Shown here in pieces: positions 6,260-13,327 of a stretch of 26,294 nt of DNA; within the stretch, counting starts at the first letter, position 1, and each line of letters starts with the position of its first letter. Both the position numbers and the translations under genes were made by a program. This DNA is from a virus. The stretch covers positions 1-26,294 of IMG/VR virus record IMGVR_UViG_3300032304_000555. One strand, written 5' to 3'. The notes under the pieces were generated by a model. That model was not told the origin of the DNA. It was given only the letters and a program-made list of their open reading frames with translations, and made no database searches.

Positions 6260-6808
6260 ATTAATATTTTCTATGTGGACACCGACCCAGTAAAAGCTGC
6301 ACAAGCTCTAGGAAATCCTCATATTTGCAAAATGCTGATTGAAAGTGCACAAATGCTTTCTACTGCCCATCGAATTCTTGACGGCAAAGAGTATATCGAC
6401 TCTAGCAGTGGACGTAAAATTAAACGATGGTCACTAGACGATAATCGAGAGCACATTCTATATAAGGCGACTCATATCAATCACCCAAGCAATGTTTGGG
6501 TGAGAACATCTGTAGAAAATTACCTATGGCTAGTCGAACACATGTTCGCCATAGGTGAGGAATATACCTATCGATATGGCAAACGACATAAGTCTATTGT
6601 CAATCTCGGTTATACTCTACAGTCCCCTCCATTCAATCTAAAATCTTATGACATGACTCAAATTCCGTCATGTATGCCAGAGGAATACATCCTCGGCTCT
6701 CAAGACCCGGTAGCCAACTACAGAAATTACTATAAATATGCAAAGGTAAATATGCACACTTGGAAGAACCGAACTCCTCCAACATGGCTCAACATTAAGG
6801 ATGATTAA
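6260..6808 (+). CDS. Conserved phage protein of unknown function, probable ATT start
   Basis: The protein reads INIFYVDTDPVKAAQALGN then HICKMLIESAQMLSTAHR, which I recall as a widespread phage family beginning M-N-I-F-Y-x-D. The homologous N-terminus corresponds to the ATT at 6260, placed six bases after GGAG. The first conventional codon, GTG at 6275, would cut off the conserved strand and is 21 bases from the Shine-Dalgarno. The usual DKH-V-V-K metal-like motif appears as NPHICK. A GTG start cannot be excluded. The homing endonuclease stop overlaps this region, so its insertion may have cost the gene its ATG. No biochemical function is known to me. Confidence 0.75.
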   Translation: MNIFYVDTDPVKAAQALGNPHICKMLIESAQMLSTAHRILDGKEYIDSSSGRKIKRWSLDDNREHILYKATHINHPSNVWVRTSVENYLWLVEHMFAIGEEYTYRYGKRHKSIVNLGYTLQSPPFNLKSYDMTQIPSCMPEEYILGSQDPVANYRNYYKYAKVNMHTWKNRTPPTWLNIKDD

Positions 6809-8445
6809 TGACTGAAATTACAACAATTGATCAAGTACGTGAATTAGAATATAGTGAACTACTAAAACTAATCGAAAAACATGGCTCTCAAAATAAATTA
6901 GCTGAATTTCTCGGTGTATCCAGAAAGGCGATTTATAGAGTCATCAAGCGAGCAAGCACAGAAGTACTACAACATCGACCCGCACCAGAAGCAATTATTC
7001 AAAGAGTCGATAGTGGTATCCGTAGATTCATTTTAACGGCTGCTCAGGATCGAACTGTAGTACATGAAGGGTTCTTACAGAACATTGAAGCTTATCGTGA
7101 CTGGCTGTCTCAGACTGGACCTTGCGATATCTATATCTCTGGATTCACATATGGCACAAGAGTATTAGGTCAAGAGTCTAATGCACAAAAGGATACTGCC
7201 ATTTATGATGAACGAGTGGAAAAATATTTAAATAATAATCGGGTTCGACTTGGTGATCGAATCGACTGGTGTGGCGAGATGAACACATGGCCTACAGCGG
7301 TTACTCCACTGTCAGGATTTGAATCCTACACTCAACATCGTTGGGGTATTTTCCCACACACTAAAGTTCAACTTAAATCAGTTGCAACGATGAAGAATGA
7401 GCCCGCTAAGATTATTATGACGACTGGTGCCATCACCAAACCTAATTATATTCAAAGAAAAGCCGGGATCAAGGCATCCTTCCATCACATTATTGGTGCA
7501 GTTCTGGTTGAAATTTCAGCGGATGGCACATTCTTTGCTCGACATTTAGCGGCTGAAGAAGATGGATCATTCTGTGATCTAGACCGGATAGTCTACAATG
7601 GGCAAGTAACTTGTGGTAATAGAGTAGAAGCTATCAACTGGGGAGACATCCATGTGGCTCAGATGGACAAAGAAATCGTATTCAAGAGCTTTGGCATTCG
7701 AATGTTCAATTCATACCCCGACCAAGCTATCACTGCAGATTCTCAATCGTCAATGCTAGATGATCTACAGCCAAAGTATCAATTCTTCCATGATGTTGCT
7801 GACTTCCAATCTAGAAACCATCACAACATTAAAGACCCACATCACATGTTCAAGCTATTCATTGAGGGTAGTGATTCGGTAGAAGAAGAATTGTCTGATG
7901 TGGCACTATTCTTGAGTATGACTAAGCGTCCGTGGTGTAAATCTGTGGTAGTAGAATCCAATCATGACCTTGCACTGAATAAGTGGCTGAAGTATGCAGA
8001 TCATAGACTTGATCCACCTAATGCTAGGTTCTGGCTAGAATGCTCACTTGAGGTCTATAAGGCGATTGAACGAAGAGAGAATGACTTCTCCATCTTCCAC
8101 CACACAGTCAAGAGATTGACAGATGATCCACTTGACGATGTGTTATTCCTCAAGACAGATCAAAGCTTCAGAGTTTTGGATATCGAGAAGGGCCTCCATG
8201 GACATAATGGTGCTAATGGTGGTCGAGGATCAAGTCTAACATTCTCTAAGATCGGCTCTAAGTGCACTACAGGGCATACGCATACTCCAGCTATCACTGA
8301 TGGAGCATATACGTCTGGTACCAAGTCTAAACTCGATCTAGGGTACAATCTTGGTCTATCGTCATGGTCGCACTCTGACGTCGTGACATTATCTAATGGT
8401 AAGCGTCAGATCATCACATGGAACAACGGAAAGTATCGACTATAA
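6808..8445 (+). CDS. Calcineurin-like metallophosphoesterase with N-terminal HTH, resembling T5 A1
   Basis: A 545-aa protein in a TAATG overlap with the previous gene. Residues 27-49 (SQNKLAEFLGVSRKAIYRVIKR) form a helix-turn-helix. The body has dispersed metallophosphoesterase motifs: WGDIH (278-282), SNHD (384-387), HGH (464-466) and GHTH (489-492). Between them, W-C-G-E-M-N, PLSGFESYTQ and GIFPH recall the T5 pre-early protein A1, needed for host DNA breakdown and completion of DNA transfer. The A1 likeness is from memory. A nuclease or nucleotide phosphoesterase role is plausible. The HTH, if absent from A1, may be a self-regulating or DNA-targeting addition. Confidence 0.8.
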   Translation: MTEITTIDQVRELEYSELLKLIEKHGSQNKLAEFLGVSRKAIYRVIKRASTEVLQHRPAPEAIIQRVDSGIRRFILTAAQDRTVVHEGFLQNIEAYRDWLSQTGPCDIYISGFTYGTRVLGQESNAQKDTAIYDERVEKYLNNNRVRLGDRIDWCGEMNTWPTAVTPLSGFESYTQHRWGIFPHTKVQLKSVATMKNEPAKIIMTTGAITKPNYIQRKAGIKASFHHIIGAVLVEISADGTFFARHLAAEEDGSFCDLDRIVYNGQVTCGNRVEAINWGDIHVAQMDKEIVFKSFGIRMFNSYPDQAITADSQSSMLDDLQPKYQFFHDVADFQSRNHHNIKDPHHMFKLFIEGSDSVEEELSDVALFLSMTKRPWCKSVVVESNHDLALNKWLKYADHRLDPPNARFWLECSLEVYKAIERRENDFSIFHHTVKRLTDDPLDDVLFLKTDQSFRVLDIEKGLHGHNGANGGRGSSLTFSKIGSKCTTGHTHTPAITDGAYTSGTKSKLDLGYNLGLSSWSHSDVVTLSNGKRQIITWNNGKYRL

Positions 8446-8451
8446 TAAATA
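8444..8451 (+). promoter_or_regulatory. T4-like late promoter variant (AATAAATA) inside a hairpin
   Basis: AATAAATA differs from the late consensus only at the first base and stands just before the kinase gene. Transcription would begin near 8457, after the left arm of the inverted repeat at 8447-8471. Late RNA would therefore lack the strand that hides the Shine-Dalgarno. Confidence 0.6.
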
Positions 8452-8471
8452 CTCCTATATGAGGAGTATTT
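8447..8471 (+). promoter_or_regulatory. Perfect 10-bp inverted repeat sequestering the Shine-Dalgarno
   Basis: AAATACTCCT (8447-8456) and AGGAGTATTT (8462-8471) pair perfectly around a five-base loop. The right arm contains the AGGAG that serves the ATG at 8474. Read-through transcripts would fold and block translation; transcripts from the late promoter overlapping the left arm would not. This is the layout known for T4 genes e, soc and 49. Confidence 0.75.
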
Positions 8472-8473
8472 CA

Positions 8474-9148
8474 ATGATTTCATTTACCGAATTTCTAAAA
8501 GAAGGTGTACATGATCCTTCAATATTTAAAGCCGTATTCATGGCAGGAGGTCCCGGTTCCGGGAAGTCATTTATTGTAGGTAACACTGCACTAAAGCAAA
8601 TGGGGTTCAAGTTAATTAATTCTGATATCGCGTTTGAACGTGAATTGAAGAAGGCTAACTTGGCCCCTACTCCGTCTAACATCTCTTCTCCGAGAGGTCA
8701 GGCACTTCGAAATAAATCTAAGCATACAACTGGAAATATTAAAGAGCTTGCACTAACGGGTAGATTAGGATTAGTGATCGACGGTACCGGTAGAGATTAC
8801 GAGCATATCAGATCACAGAAAGTTAATCTTGAACATCTTGGATATGAAACTATGATGGTATTCGTCAATACCAATCTTGAGACTGCTCAGTTCAGAAATA
8901 ATATGCGGGAACGATCATTGGATAATAAAATGGTCGAAAAGATGTGGACTGACGTCCAGAACAACCTTGGAAAGTTCCAACAATTATTTAGCCATAGACT
9001 TGTCATCATCGATAACAATGAAAATTCTGATGTCAAGGCTCAGACGAATAGAGCATACAAATATATTCTCAACTGGTCTAAGCAGACTCCGAAGAATGAA
9101 ATTGCCCAAAAGTGGATCAAGAATCAAAATCATATAAATAAAGGGTAG
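8474..9148 (+). CDS. P-loop kinase (zeta-toxin-like) with capsid-targeting-like N-terminus
   Basis: 224 aa starting at the ATG seven bases after AGGAG; an upstream in-frame ATG belongs to the preceding gene region. Walker A is GGPGSGKS (residues 25-32), followed by a NSD motif and a GRLGLVIDGTG strand. This is the pattern of zeta-toxin/polynucleotide-kinase-type P-loop enzymes common in T4-like phages. The first eleven residues, MISFTEFLKEG, align position by position with the T4 internal-protein capsid-targeting peptide MKTYQEFIAEA, including the E-F-(I/L)-x-E cleavage motif of the gp21 protease. With a late promoter this suggests packaging in the head and delivery with DNA. The substrate is unknown. 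Confidence 0.8.
   Translation: MISFTEFLKEGVHDPSIFKAVFMAGGPGSGKSFIVGNTALKQMGFKLINSDIAFERELKKANLAPTPSNISSPRGQALRNKSKHTTGNIKELALTGRLGLVIDGTGRDYEHIRSQKVNLEHLGYETMMVFVNTNLETAQFRNNMRERSLDNKMVEKMWTDVQNNLGKFQQLFSHRLVIIDNNENSDVKAQTNRAYKYILNWSKQTPKNEIAQKWIKNQNHINKG
9133..9140 (+). promoter_or_regulatory. T4-type late promoter (TATAAATA)
   Basis: A perfect octamer overlapping the last codons of the kinase gene. It points into a 200-base region holding a palindrome and a 48-codon ORF ahead of the long Lys-rich gene at 9373. Lying at a gene end before late genes makes function likely, although codons can produce this octamer by chance. Confidence 0.65.
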
Positions 9149-9162
9149 GAAATATTTCCTAC
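9145..9162 (+). repeat. Perfect 18-bp palindrome
   Basis: GTAGGAAATATTTCCTAC is its own reverse complement and overlaps the kinase stop codon. As RNA it gives about six pairs around a small loop. No U-tract follows, so it is not a standard terminator. It may stabilise a 3' end, bind a protein, or mark the start of the late transcript from 9133. Confidence 0.6.
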
Positions 9163-9220
9163 TAAATGATTAAGGCCAAGGCAAACTCATTTATAACGGA
9201 TCAGTCTTAGGAAAACTCCG

Positions 9221-9367
9221 ATGTATAGTAAGTTTATTAGTAATACCCAGCGACCAACATTTTCTTCTCCCAAACTAAACGATGTCGTAGGAGAATGGTT
9301 TGCTTTGACCCTAGTCATTTGTAGTCTCTGCTTAATCAGCACGAGACTTTTTTATTTTAAGGGGTAA
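9221..9367 (+). CDS. Small single-pass membrane protein (48 aa)
   Basis: A 48-codon ORF fills most of an otherwise non-coding gap. AGGA stands nine bases ahead of the ATG, and the stop is six bases before the next gene. The N-terminal half is polar (MYSKFISNTQRPTFSSPK). It is followed by a hydrophobic helix, WFALTLVICSLCLIS, and a basic/aromatic end. It is in the late transcription unit of 9133. Single-pass peptides of this type in late operons can be holin partners or envelope peptides, but nothing identifies this one. Confidence 0.5.
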   Translation: MYSKFISNTQRPTFSSPKLNDVVGEWFALTLVICSLCLISTRLFYFKG

Positions 9368-9372
9368 GGTTT

Positions 9373-11268
9373 ATGACGCTAGAAGAAGAATTAGAACTAA
9401 AGGAATTTCTCCGCAATTCAGAGCATGAGAGTGAACACGCATCACTTCGTGCTGCAGTGGCTTGGCATAAGGAACAGGCGGCTAAGCTCAGAGGTAGAGC
9501 ACGTAGACTCAGAAGTAGAAGTGAAGAGGTCGTAGAACTTATTAATCGTGCTAAACGACACATGAAACATGCCGAAAATAAAGAGGCAAGAGGTCGTCGA
9601 TTGAGAAAAGAGGATGTCGAGATTGAACTCGATGAACGTGTATTGGACCTAGCTCAAAGACAGAAGAGAGCAATGGTATTCAGACGTTATAAAGAAAAAA
9701 TTGAACGATCAAAGGAAATTGCACAGAAGCATATGGCTCCGGATAAGAATATCAAGAAGAGAGCATATGTACTTGCCAGACAATTGGTTCGTAAGAAATT
9801 CGCTGGTCAACGTGGTGCAGAGTATGCACAACTCGGTCCATCAGAAAAAATGTCAATCGATAGAATTATTGATAAGAAATCTGCTCTTATAAAGAAGTTA
9901 GCGCTTAGATTGATTCCTAAAGTAAAGCAAGCTGAACGTCAGCGCTTGTCTTCATATATGGATGGTGCTGCACTTGTAAATAATCATAATGAGAGTTATA
10001 ATAACCTATTCAGTGAGGCATTCAAAGACAATGAAAAGGTACAGCCTAACAAACCGGGCAATAAAGCTCCAGCAGTTAAACTCAAGACTGGTAAGGAAAC
10101 CGGTAAAAGTAATATTGAGCAATTTAGAAAATTCTCTGAAGAAGCAGAAGATGGATCGTCTATCTATCAAGCGCTCAAGAAGAAGGCTGACAAGTCCTCG
10201 GTAGACATCGAAATTCTCGGTGAAGTATACAATAGAGGATTAGAGTCATGGGATACAGACACCAGTGTTTCTGCTCAACAATATGCGTTCGCTAGGGTGA
10301 ATTCTTTCCTTAATCGTGGTAAAACTTATTATAACGAAGATTCTGATCTAGCTCATTCAAATTGTGGAACTGAAGATTGCTGTGGTCAATGTGATTCTGG
10401 TGAATTGACCGAACTATCAAAGAAGGCCATGGGTTCTTATGTCAAGAAGGCTGTCCATAGTAGAGATAATATCAAGCGTAAAATTGTCTCTGCTGAACAT
10501 GAATTAAGGGCCAGTAAAGGCACTAAGGGTCATCATGCGAAGAAGAAGTCATTCGATGCTATCGTATCAAAACTAGTCAAGAGAGACAAGGGACTTGAGC
10601 ATGCCATCGATAAAATTGCTGAAGATCGTCTTGAAGAAGCCAAGAATGCTAAGCCAGCACATCGTCTAAGATACGATCCGTTAGAGAATCAATGGTGGCA
10701 TTCTTCTAATGCTGGATTCACATGGAAACGTGCTACTCCAGAAGACGCTAAGAAGGCCTATCCCGGCAAGTATAAAGACCTTTCGAACCAACATAATCTC
10801 AGTGAGGAAGACCCCTGCTGGAATGGCTACAAGCAGTATGGAATGAAGAAGAAGGGCGGAAAGAAAGTTCCTAATTGTGTCAAGGAAGACGAGACCATGA
10901 ATGAAATTTCATGGGACACACAACTAAAATATGACACTGCTGCTCGTAAAGATAGATTAGAATCATTTGAAAAGACTCTAGATTCAAAATTCAGAAATGA
11001 AGATGGAACCTACGAAGACCATCCAGAAAGAGATGCGCTTAATAGCCGTGTAGAACGAAGAAATTTTGGTATCAATACTGTGATGGAGCGATCCAATAGA
11101 CGAAAGGGATTCACCATTGAAGACGTAAAGACGTCTGAGCGCGAACCAGTTCTAGTTCCTGCACATACCGATGAGCATGGTAACACCATCAGAGCGAAAA
11201 CTGTCATGAGGAAGACTGGTCGCAAAATATTAAGGTCTGGTAATGTTCACAACGGCAAGCCAGACTAA
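9373..11268 (+). CDS. Long basic multi-module late protein (631 aa), possible head/internal protein
   Basis: Modules in order. A charged coiled-coil N-terminus rich in Glu, Arg and Lys spans about 1-130. Next is a basic block (RAYVLARQLVRKKFAGQRGA) recurring in environmental T4-like phages. A block near 265-320 ends with QYAFARVNSFLNRGKTYY, a phage domain of unknown role. A Cys cluster (CGTEDCCGQC) precedes the module LTELSKKAMGSYVKKA (345-360). Then come a Trp/Gly block with DPCWNGYKQYGMKKKGGKK and a second module, MNEISWDTQLKYDTAARK (509-526). The same module recurs three times in the next gene. AGGGG lies eight bases before the ATG. A structural or internal head role is inferred from late context and possible L-x-E protease sites. 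Confidence 0.75.
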   Translation: MTLEEELELKEFLRNSEHESEHASLRAAVAWHKEQAAKLRGRARRLRSRSEEVVELINRAKRHMKHAENKEARGRRLRKEDVEIELDERVLDLAQRQKRAMVFRRYKEKIERSKEIAQKHMAPDKNIKKRAYVLARQLVRKKFAGQRGAEYAQLGPSEKMSIDRIIDKKSALIKKLALRLIPKVKQAERQRLSSYMDGAALVNNHNESYNNLFSEAFKDNEKVQPNKPGNKAPAVKLKTGKETGKSNIEQFRKFSEEAEDGSSIYQALKKKADKSSVDIEILGEVYNRGLESWDTDTSVSAQQYAFARVNSFLNRGKTYYNEDSDLAHSNCGTEDCCGQCDSGELTELSKKAMGSYVKKAVHSRDNIKRKIVSAEHELRASKGTKGHHAKKKSFDAIVSKLVKRDKGLEHAIDKIAEDRLEEAKNAKPAHRLRYDPLENQWWHSSNAGFTWKRATPEDAKKAYPGKYKDLSNQHNLSEEDPCWNGYKQYGMKKKGGKKVPNCVKEDETMNEISWDTQLKYDTAARKDRLESFEKTLDSKFRNEDGTYEDHPERDALNSRVERRNFGINTVMERSNRRKGFTIEDVKTSEREPVLVPAHTDEHGNTIRAKTVMRKTGRKILRSGNVHNGKPD

Positions 11269-11281
11269 AGAATAACAATTT

Positions 11282-11289
11282 CATAAATA
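11282..11289 (+). promoter_or_regulatory. T4-like late promoter variant (CATAAATA)
   Basis: CATAAATA, one base from the late consensus, in a short A+T-rich gap 30 bases before the ATG of the repeat-containing late gene. A start near 11296 leaves AGGAGAAG as the Shine-Dalgarno. Confidence 0.55.
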
Positions 11290-11319
11290 TATAAAATACA
11301 TTTCTATTAGGAGAAGAAA

Positions 11320-13281
11320 ATGAGTTTTGATAAGAGTTTCGACAACATTAGTAAAGATTTACTAGAAAAGATTAAGGATATTACATCTGAGAAGAAGTCA
11401 TTGTACGAGAAGACCGTAGAAGTGACTGAAGTAGATACTTCATATCTGGATAGAAATTCAGTAGAATCTACTGGACAACTAGATGAGCTATCTGATGATA
11501 CTCTAAGGAACTATCGTAAGGCTGCTCAAGCCGTAGTCGATACCAAGAAGAAGGGTCGTCCATCTGCTGCTGATGTAGCAACCAAGGCGAAGAGAACTGC
11601 TGGTATTAGTCGTGCTAATGAAATTATGGGTGATAGATCAAATAAAAGACAACAGAAGTATCAAGATGATACTAATGAGGTAAAAAATCATATGTACTTC
11701 ATGGCACCAAATATTCTTATGGCACATGGGTATAATTCTGCAGGTAATACACCAAATTCACAAATGTTTTTTAAAGTCCATCCCGAACACGGTCTAGTGA
11801 CACATTTCAAGTTACATAATCCTAAAGCTGATAACTACTACATGGGGGAGTTTGGCTCTTCTGTTAAGGGATGGAGTACTGGAGATTCTCATAAGCATGA
11901 AGAGGGGGATACTTACTTCATTAAGAAGAAGGATGTTTCTGAGCGTAAAAAAGATGCTGAACTTCTACTTCGTAAGAAGATTAATGATTATGAAGCAGAA
12001 CAGAAGAATAGAGCACTCAACGAATCATTCGACCCAGAAGAAGTAGAAGCTGTCCTAAATGAGGCTCAGGGCTCGTCTAACCGTCTTGAAAAGATGGGTA
12101 AGAAGAATTCAGATTTTGACTATAAGAAGTTCGACAACAAGAGATATGACAAGAAGTCCTTTGATCGTTCCAAGAGACAAATGAAGGACGATGACTTCAG
12201 AGAAGAACTAGAACTTGAGGAATCTTCAGATAAGCTCGGTGACCACACCCTAGTCGCCACTAGAGGTAGTGAGGATGGTAATCGATACGAACTTCATCAT
12301 AAAGATAAAAACTCTGCCGTTCTCATCAGAACACATAAAGATGGTAGACCGTTTAAAAGTTCATATGAGAAACATGATGTCATGTGGAGAGGGCATCCAT
12401 TGGGTGGTAAAAAAGAAATTAACCACTGGATGTACAATACCGATGACAAACTAGCCAAATTCGTCAATAAAGGCGATCTAAAAGAAGCTCAATGTTCAGC
12501 TAATCGTGTCGAGAAGATGGGTAAGAAGAGTTCTGATTCAGAATATAAGAAGTTCGACAACAAGAGATATGATAAGAAGTCATTTGATCGTTCCAAGAGA
12601 ACAATGAAAGATGATGACTTCAGAGAGGAAATTGAGTTAGACGAAATTTCATTAAATGCACATGTCAAATATTTAAAGGCTGCAGACAAAGATACTTCTG
12701 GTAAGGATCGTTCTAAATTTGTCAACAAAAGTGTCAATAAATTAAATGCTTATAGAGACAAGCAACTAGAAGATTCCAAAAAGAGAGACCTTGAGCCCAT
12801 AAAACATGAATTAAAAGTTCATGATCTTTCTAGAATGGATCATGGTCGTGCTTACGATGAAACCCAAACTAATGATGATATCGAAGATGGTCATGTCCTT
12901 AAGGTAAAGGGCGGAACTGCCATTCTTATGAGAGCTTGGCCCACTATGGTATCTGGTAAATCAAAGCATCTACATTCTCTAGCAGATGGACATTCTTGGG
13001 AAACTATAGATGGCGGTAAATATAAAAAGTCATATGAACTTGCCAAGAGAACAATGAAAGATGATGACTTCAGAGAGGAAGTCGAAGAACTAGACGAAGT
13101 TTCCAAGAATACTCTTGCATCTTATATCAGTAAGGCTGCAAGGAAGATTTCAACTACTTCACATAGTATCGGCAAAAGCGGTTACAGTAATGATCGAGCT
13201 AAAGACGTCAATAAAAGAATTTCTGGTATTGATCTAGCAGGAAGAAAAATGTCTAGTAAGCCGACGAGAATGGATGACTAA
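11320..13281 (+). CDS. Repeat-containing late protein (653 aa), possible head/internal protein
   Basis: Three copies of a module, LDELSDDTLRNYRKAAQ (residue 54 on), LDEISLNAHVKYLKAADKD (440 on) and LDEVSKNTLASYISKAARK (591 on), match modules in the preceding protein. A second, highly charged repeat of 54 residues occurs twice in full and once as its last 25 residues, each ending FREE and L-x-E just before a module or an inserted domain. Globular inserts lie between (about 130-230, 300-388, 510-570). L-x-E before each module resembles the T4 gp21 prohead-protease recognition (L/I-x-E), so a processed head polyprotein is conceivable. The Shine-Dalgarno AGGAG is well placed. No enzymatic motif is visible. 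Confidence 0.75.
   Translation: MSFDKSFDNISKDLLEKIKDITSEKKSLYEKTVEVTEVDTSYLDRNSVESTGQLDELSDDTLRNYRKAAQAVVDTKKKGRPSAADVATKAKRTAGISRANEIMGDRSNKRQQKYQDDTNEVKNHMYFMAPNILMAHGYNSAGNTPNSQMFFKVHPEHGLVTHFKLHNPKADNYYMGEFGSSVKGWSTGDSHKHEEGDTYFIKKKDVSERKKDAELLLRKKINDYEAEQKNRALNESFDPEEVEAVLNEAQGSSNRLEKMGKKNSDFDYKKFDNKRYDKKSFDRSKRQMKDDDFREELELEESSDKLGDHTLVATRGSEDGNRYELHHKDKNSAVLIRTHKDGRPFKSSYEKHDVMWRGHPLGGKKEINHWMYNTDDKLAKFVNKGDLKEAQCSANRVEKMGKKSSDSEYKKFDNKRYDKKSFDRSKRTMKDDDFREEIELDEISLNAHVKYLKAADKDTSGKDRSKFVNKSVNKLNAYRDKQLEDSKKRDLEPIKHELKVHDLSRMDHGRAYDETQTNDDIEDGHVLKVKGGTAILMRAWPTMVSGKSKHLHSLADGHSWETIDGGKYKKSYELAKRTMKDDDFREEVEELDEVSKNTLASYISKAARKISTTSHSIGKSGYSNDRAKDVNKRISGIDLAGRKMSSKPTRMDD
12061..12222 (+). 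repeat. 54-residue charged repeat, copy 1
   Basis: In-frame unit encoding the series NRLEKMGKK, YKKFDNKRYDKKSFDRSKR and MKDDDFREEL. It shares an exact 29-base stretch (12121-12149 with 12544-12572) with copy 2. Most differences between the copies are conservative or silent. Confidence 0.9.
12484..12645 (+). repeat. 54-residue charged repeat, copy 2
   Basis: Aligns end to end with copy 1 without gaps. Its last part (12593-12630) is identical over 38 bases to copy 3 (13043-13080), pointing to recent duplication or gene conversion. Confidence 0.9.
13024..13098 (+). repeat. Charged repeat, copy 3 (last 25 residues only)
   Basis: Encodes KKSYELAKRTMKDDDFREE and then EELDE. Only the second half of the unit is kept, and it leads directly into the third LDE-(V)S module. 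Confidence 0.85.
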
Positions 13282-13299
13282 GTGATGTTTAGAGAAACT

Positions 13300-13307
13300 T
13301 ATAAATA
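13300..13307 (+). promoter_or_regulatory. T4-type late promoter (TATAAATA)
   Basis: A perfect octamer in the 46-base gap before the structural gene at 13328, followed by Shine-Dalgarno AAAGGAG six to eight bases from the ATG. It probably drives the structural and lysis block to about 16100. Confidence 0.85.
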
Positions 13308-13327
13308 CAATCAAAAGGAGATATCAA

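Noticed and set aside
6731-6738. TATAAATA octamer inside the gene starting at 6260
   Set aside because: Encodes Tyr-Lys-Tyr in the middle of coding sequence and is not placed ahead of a late gene; probably chance.
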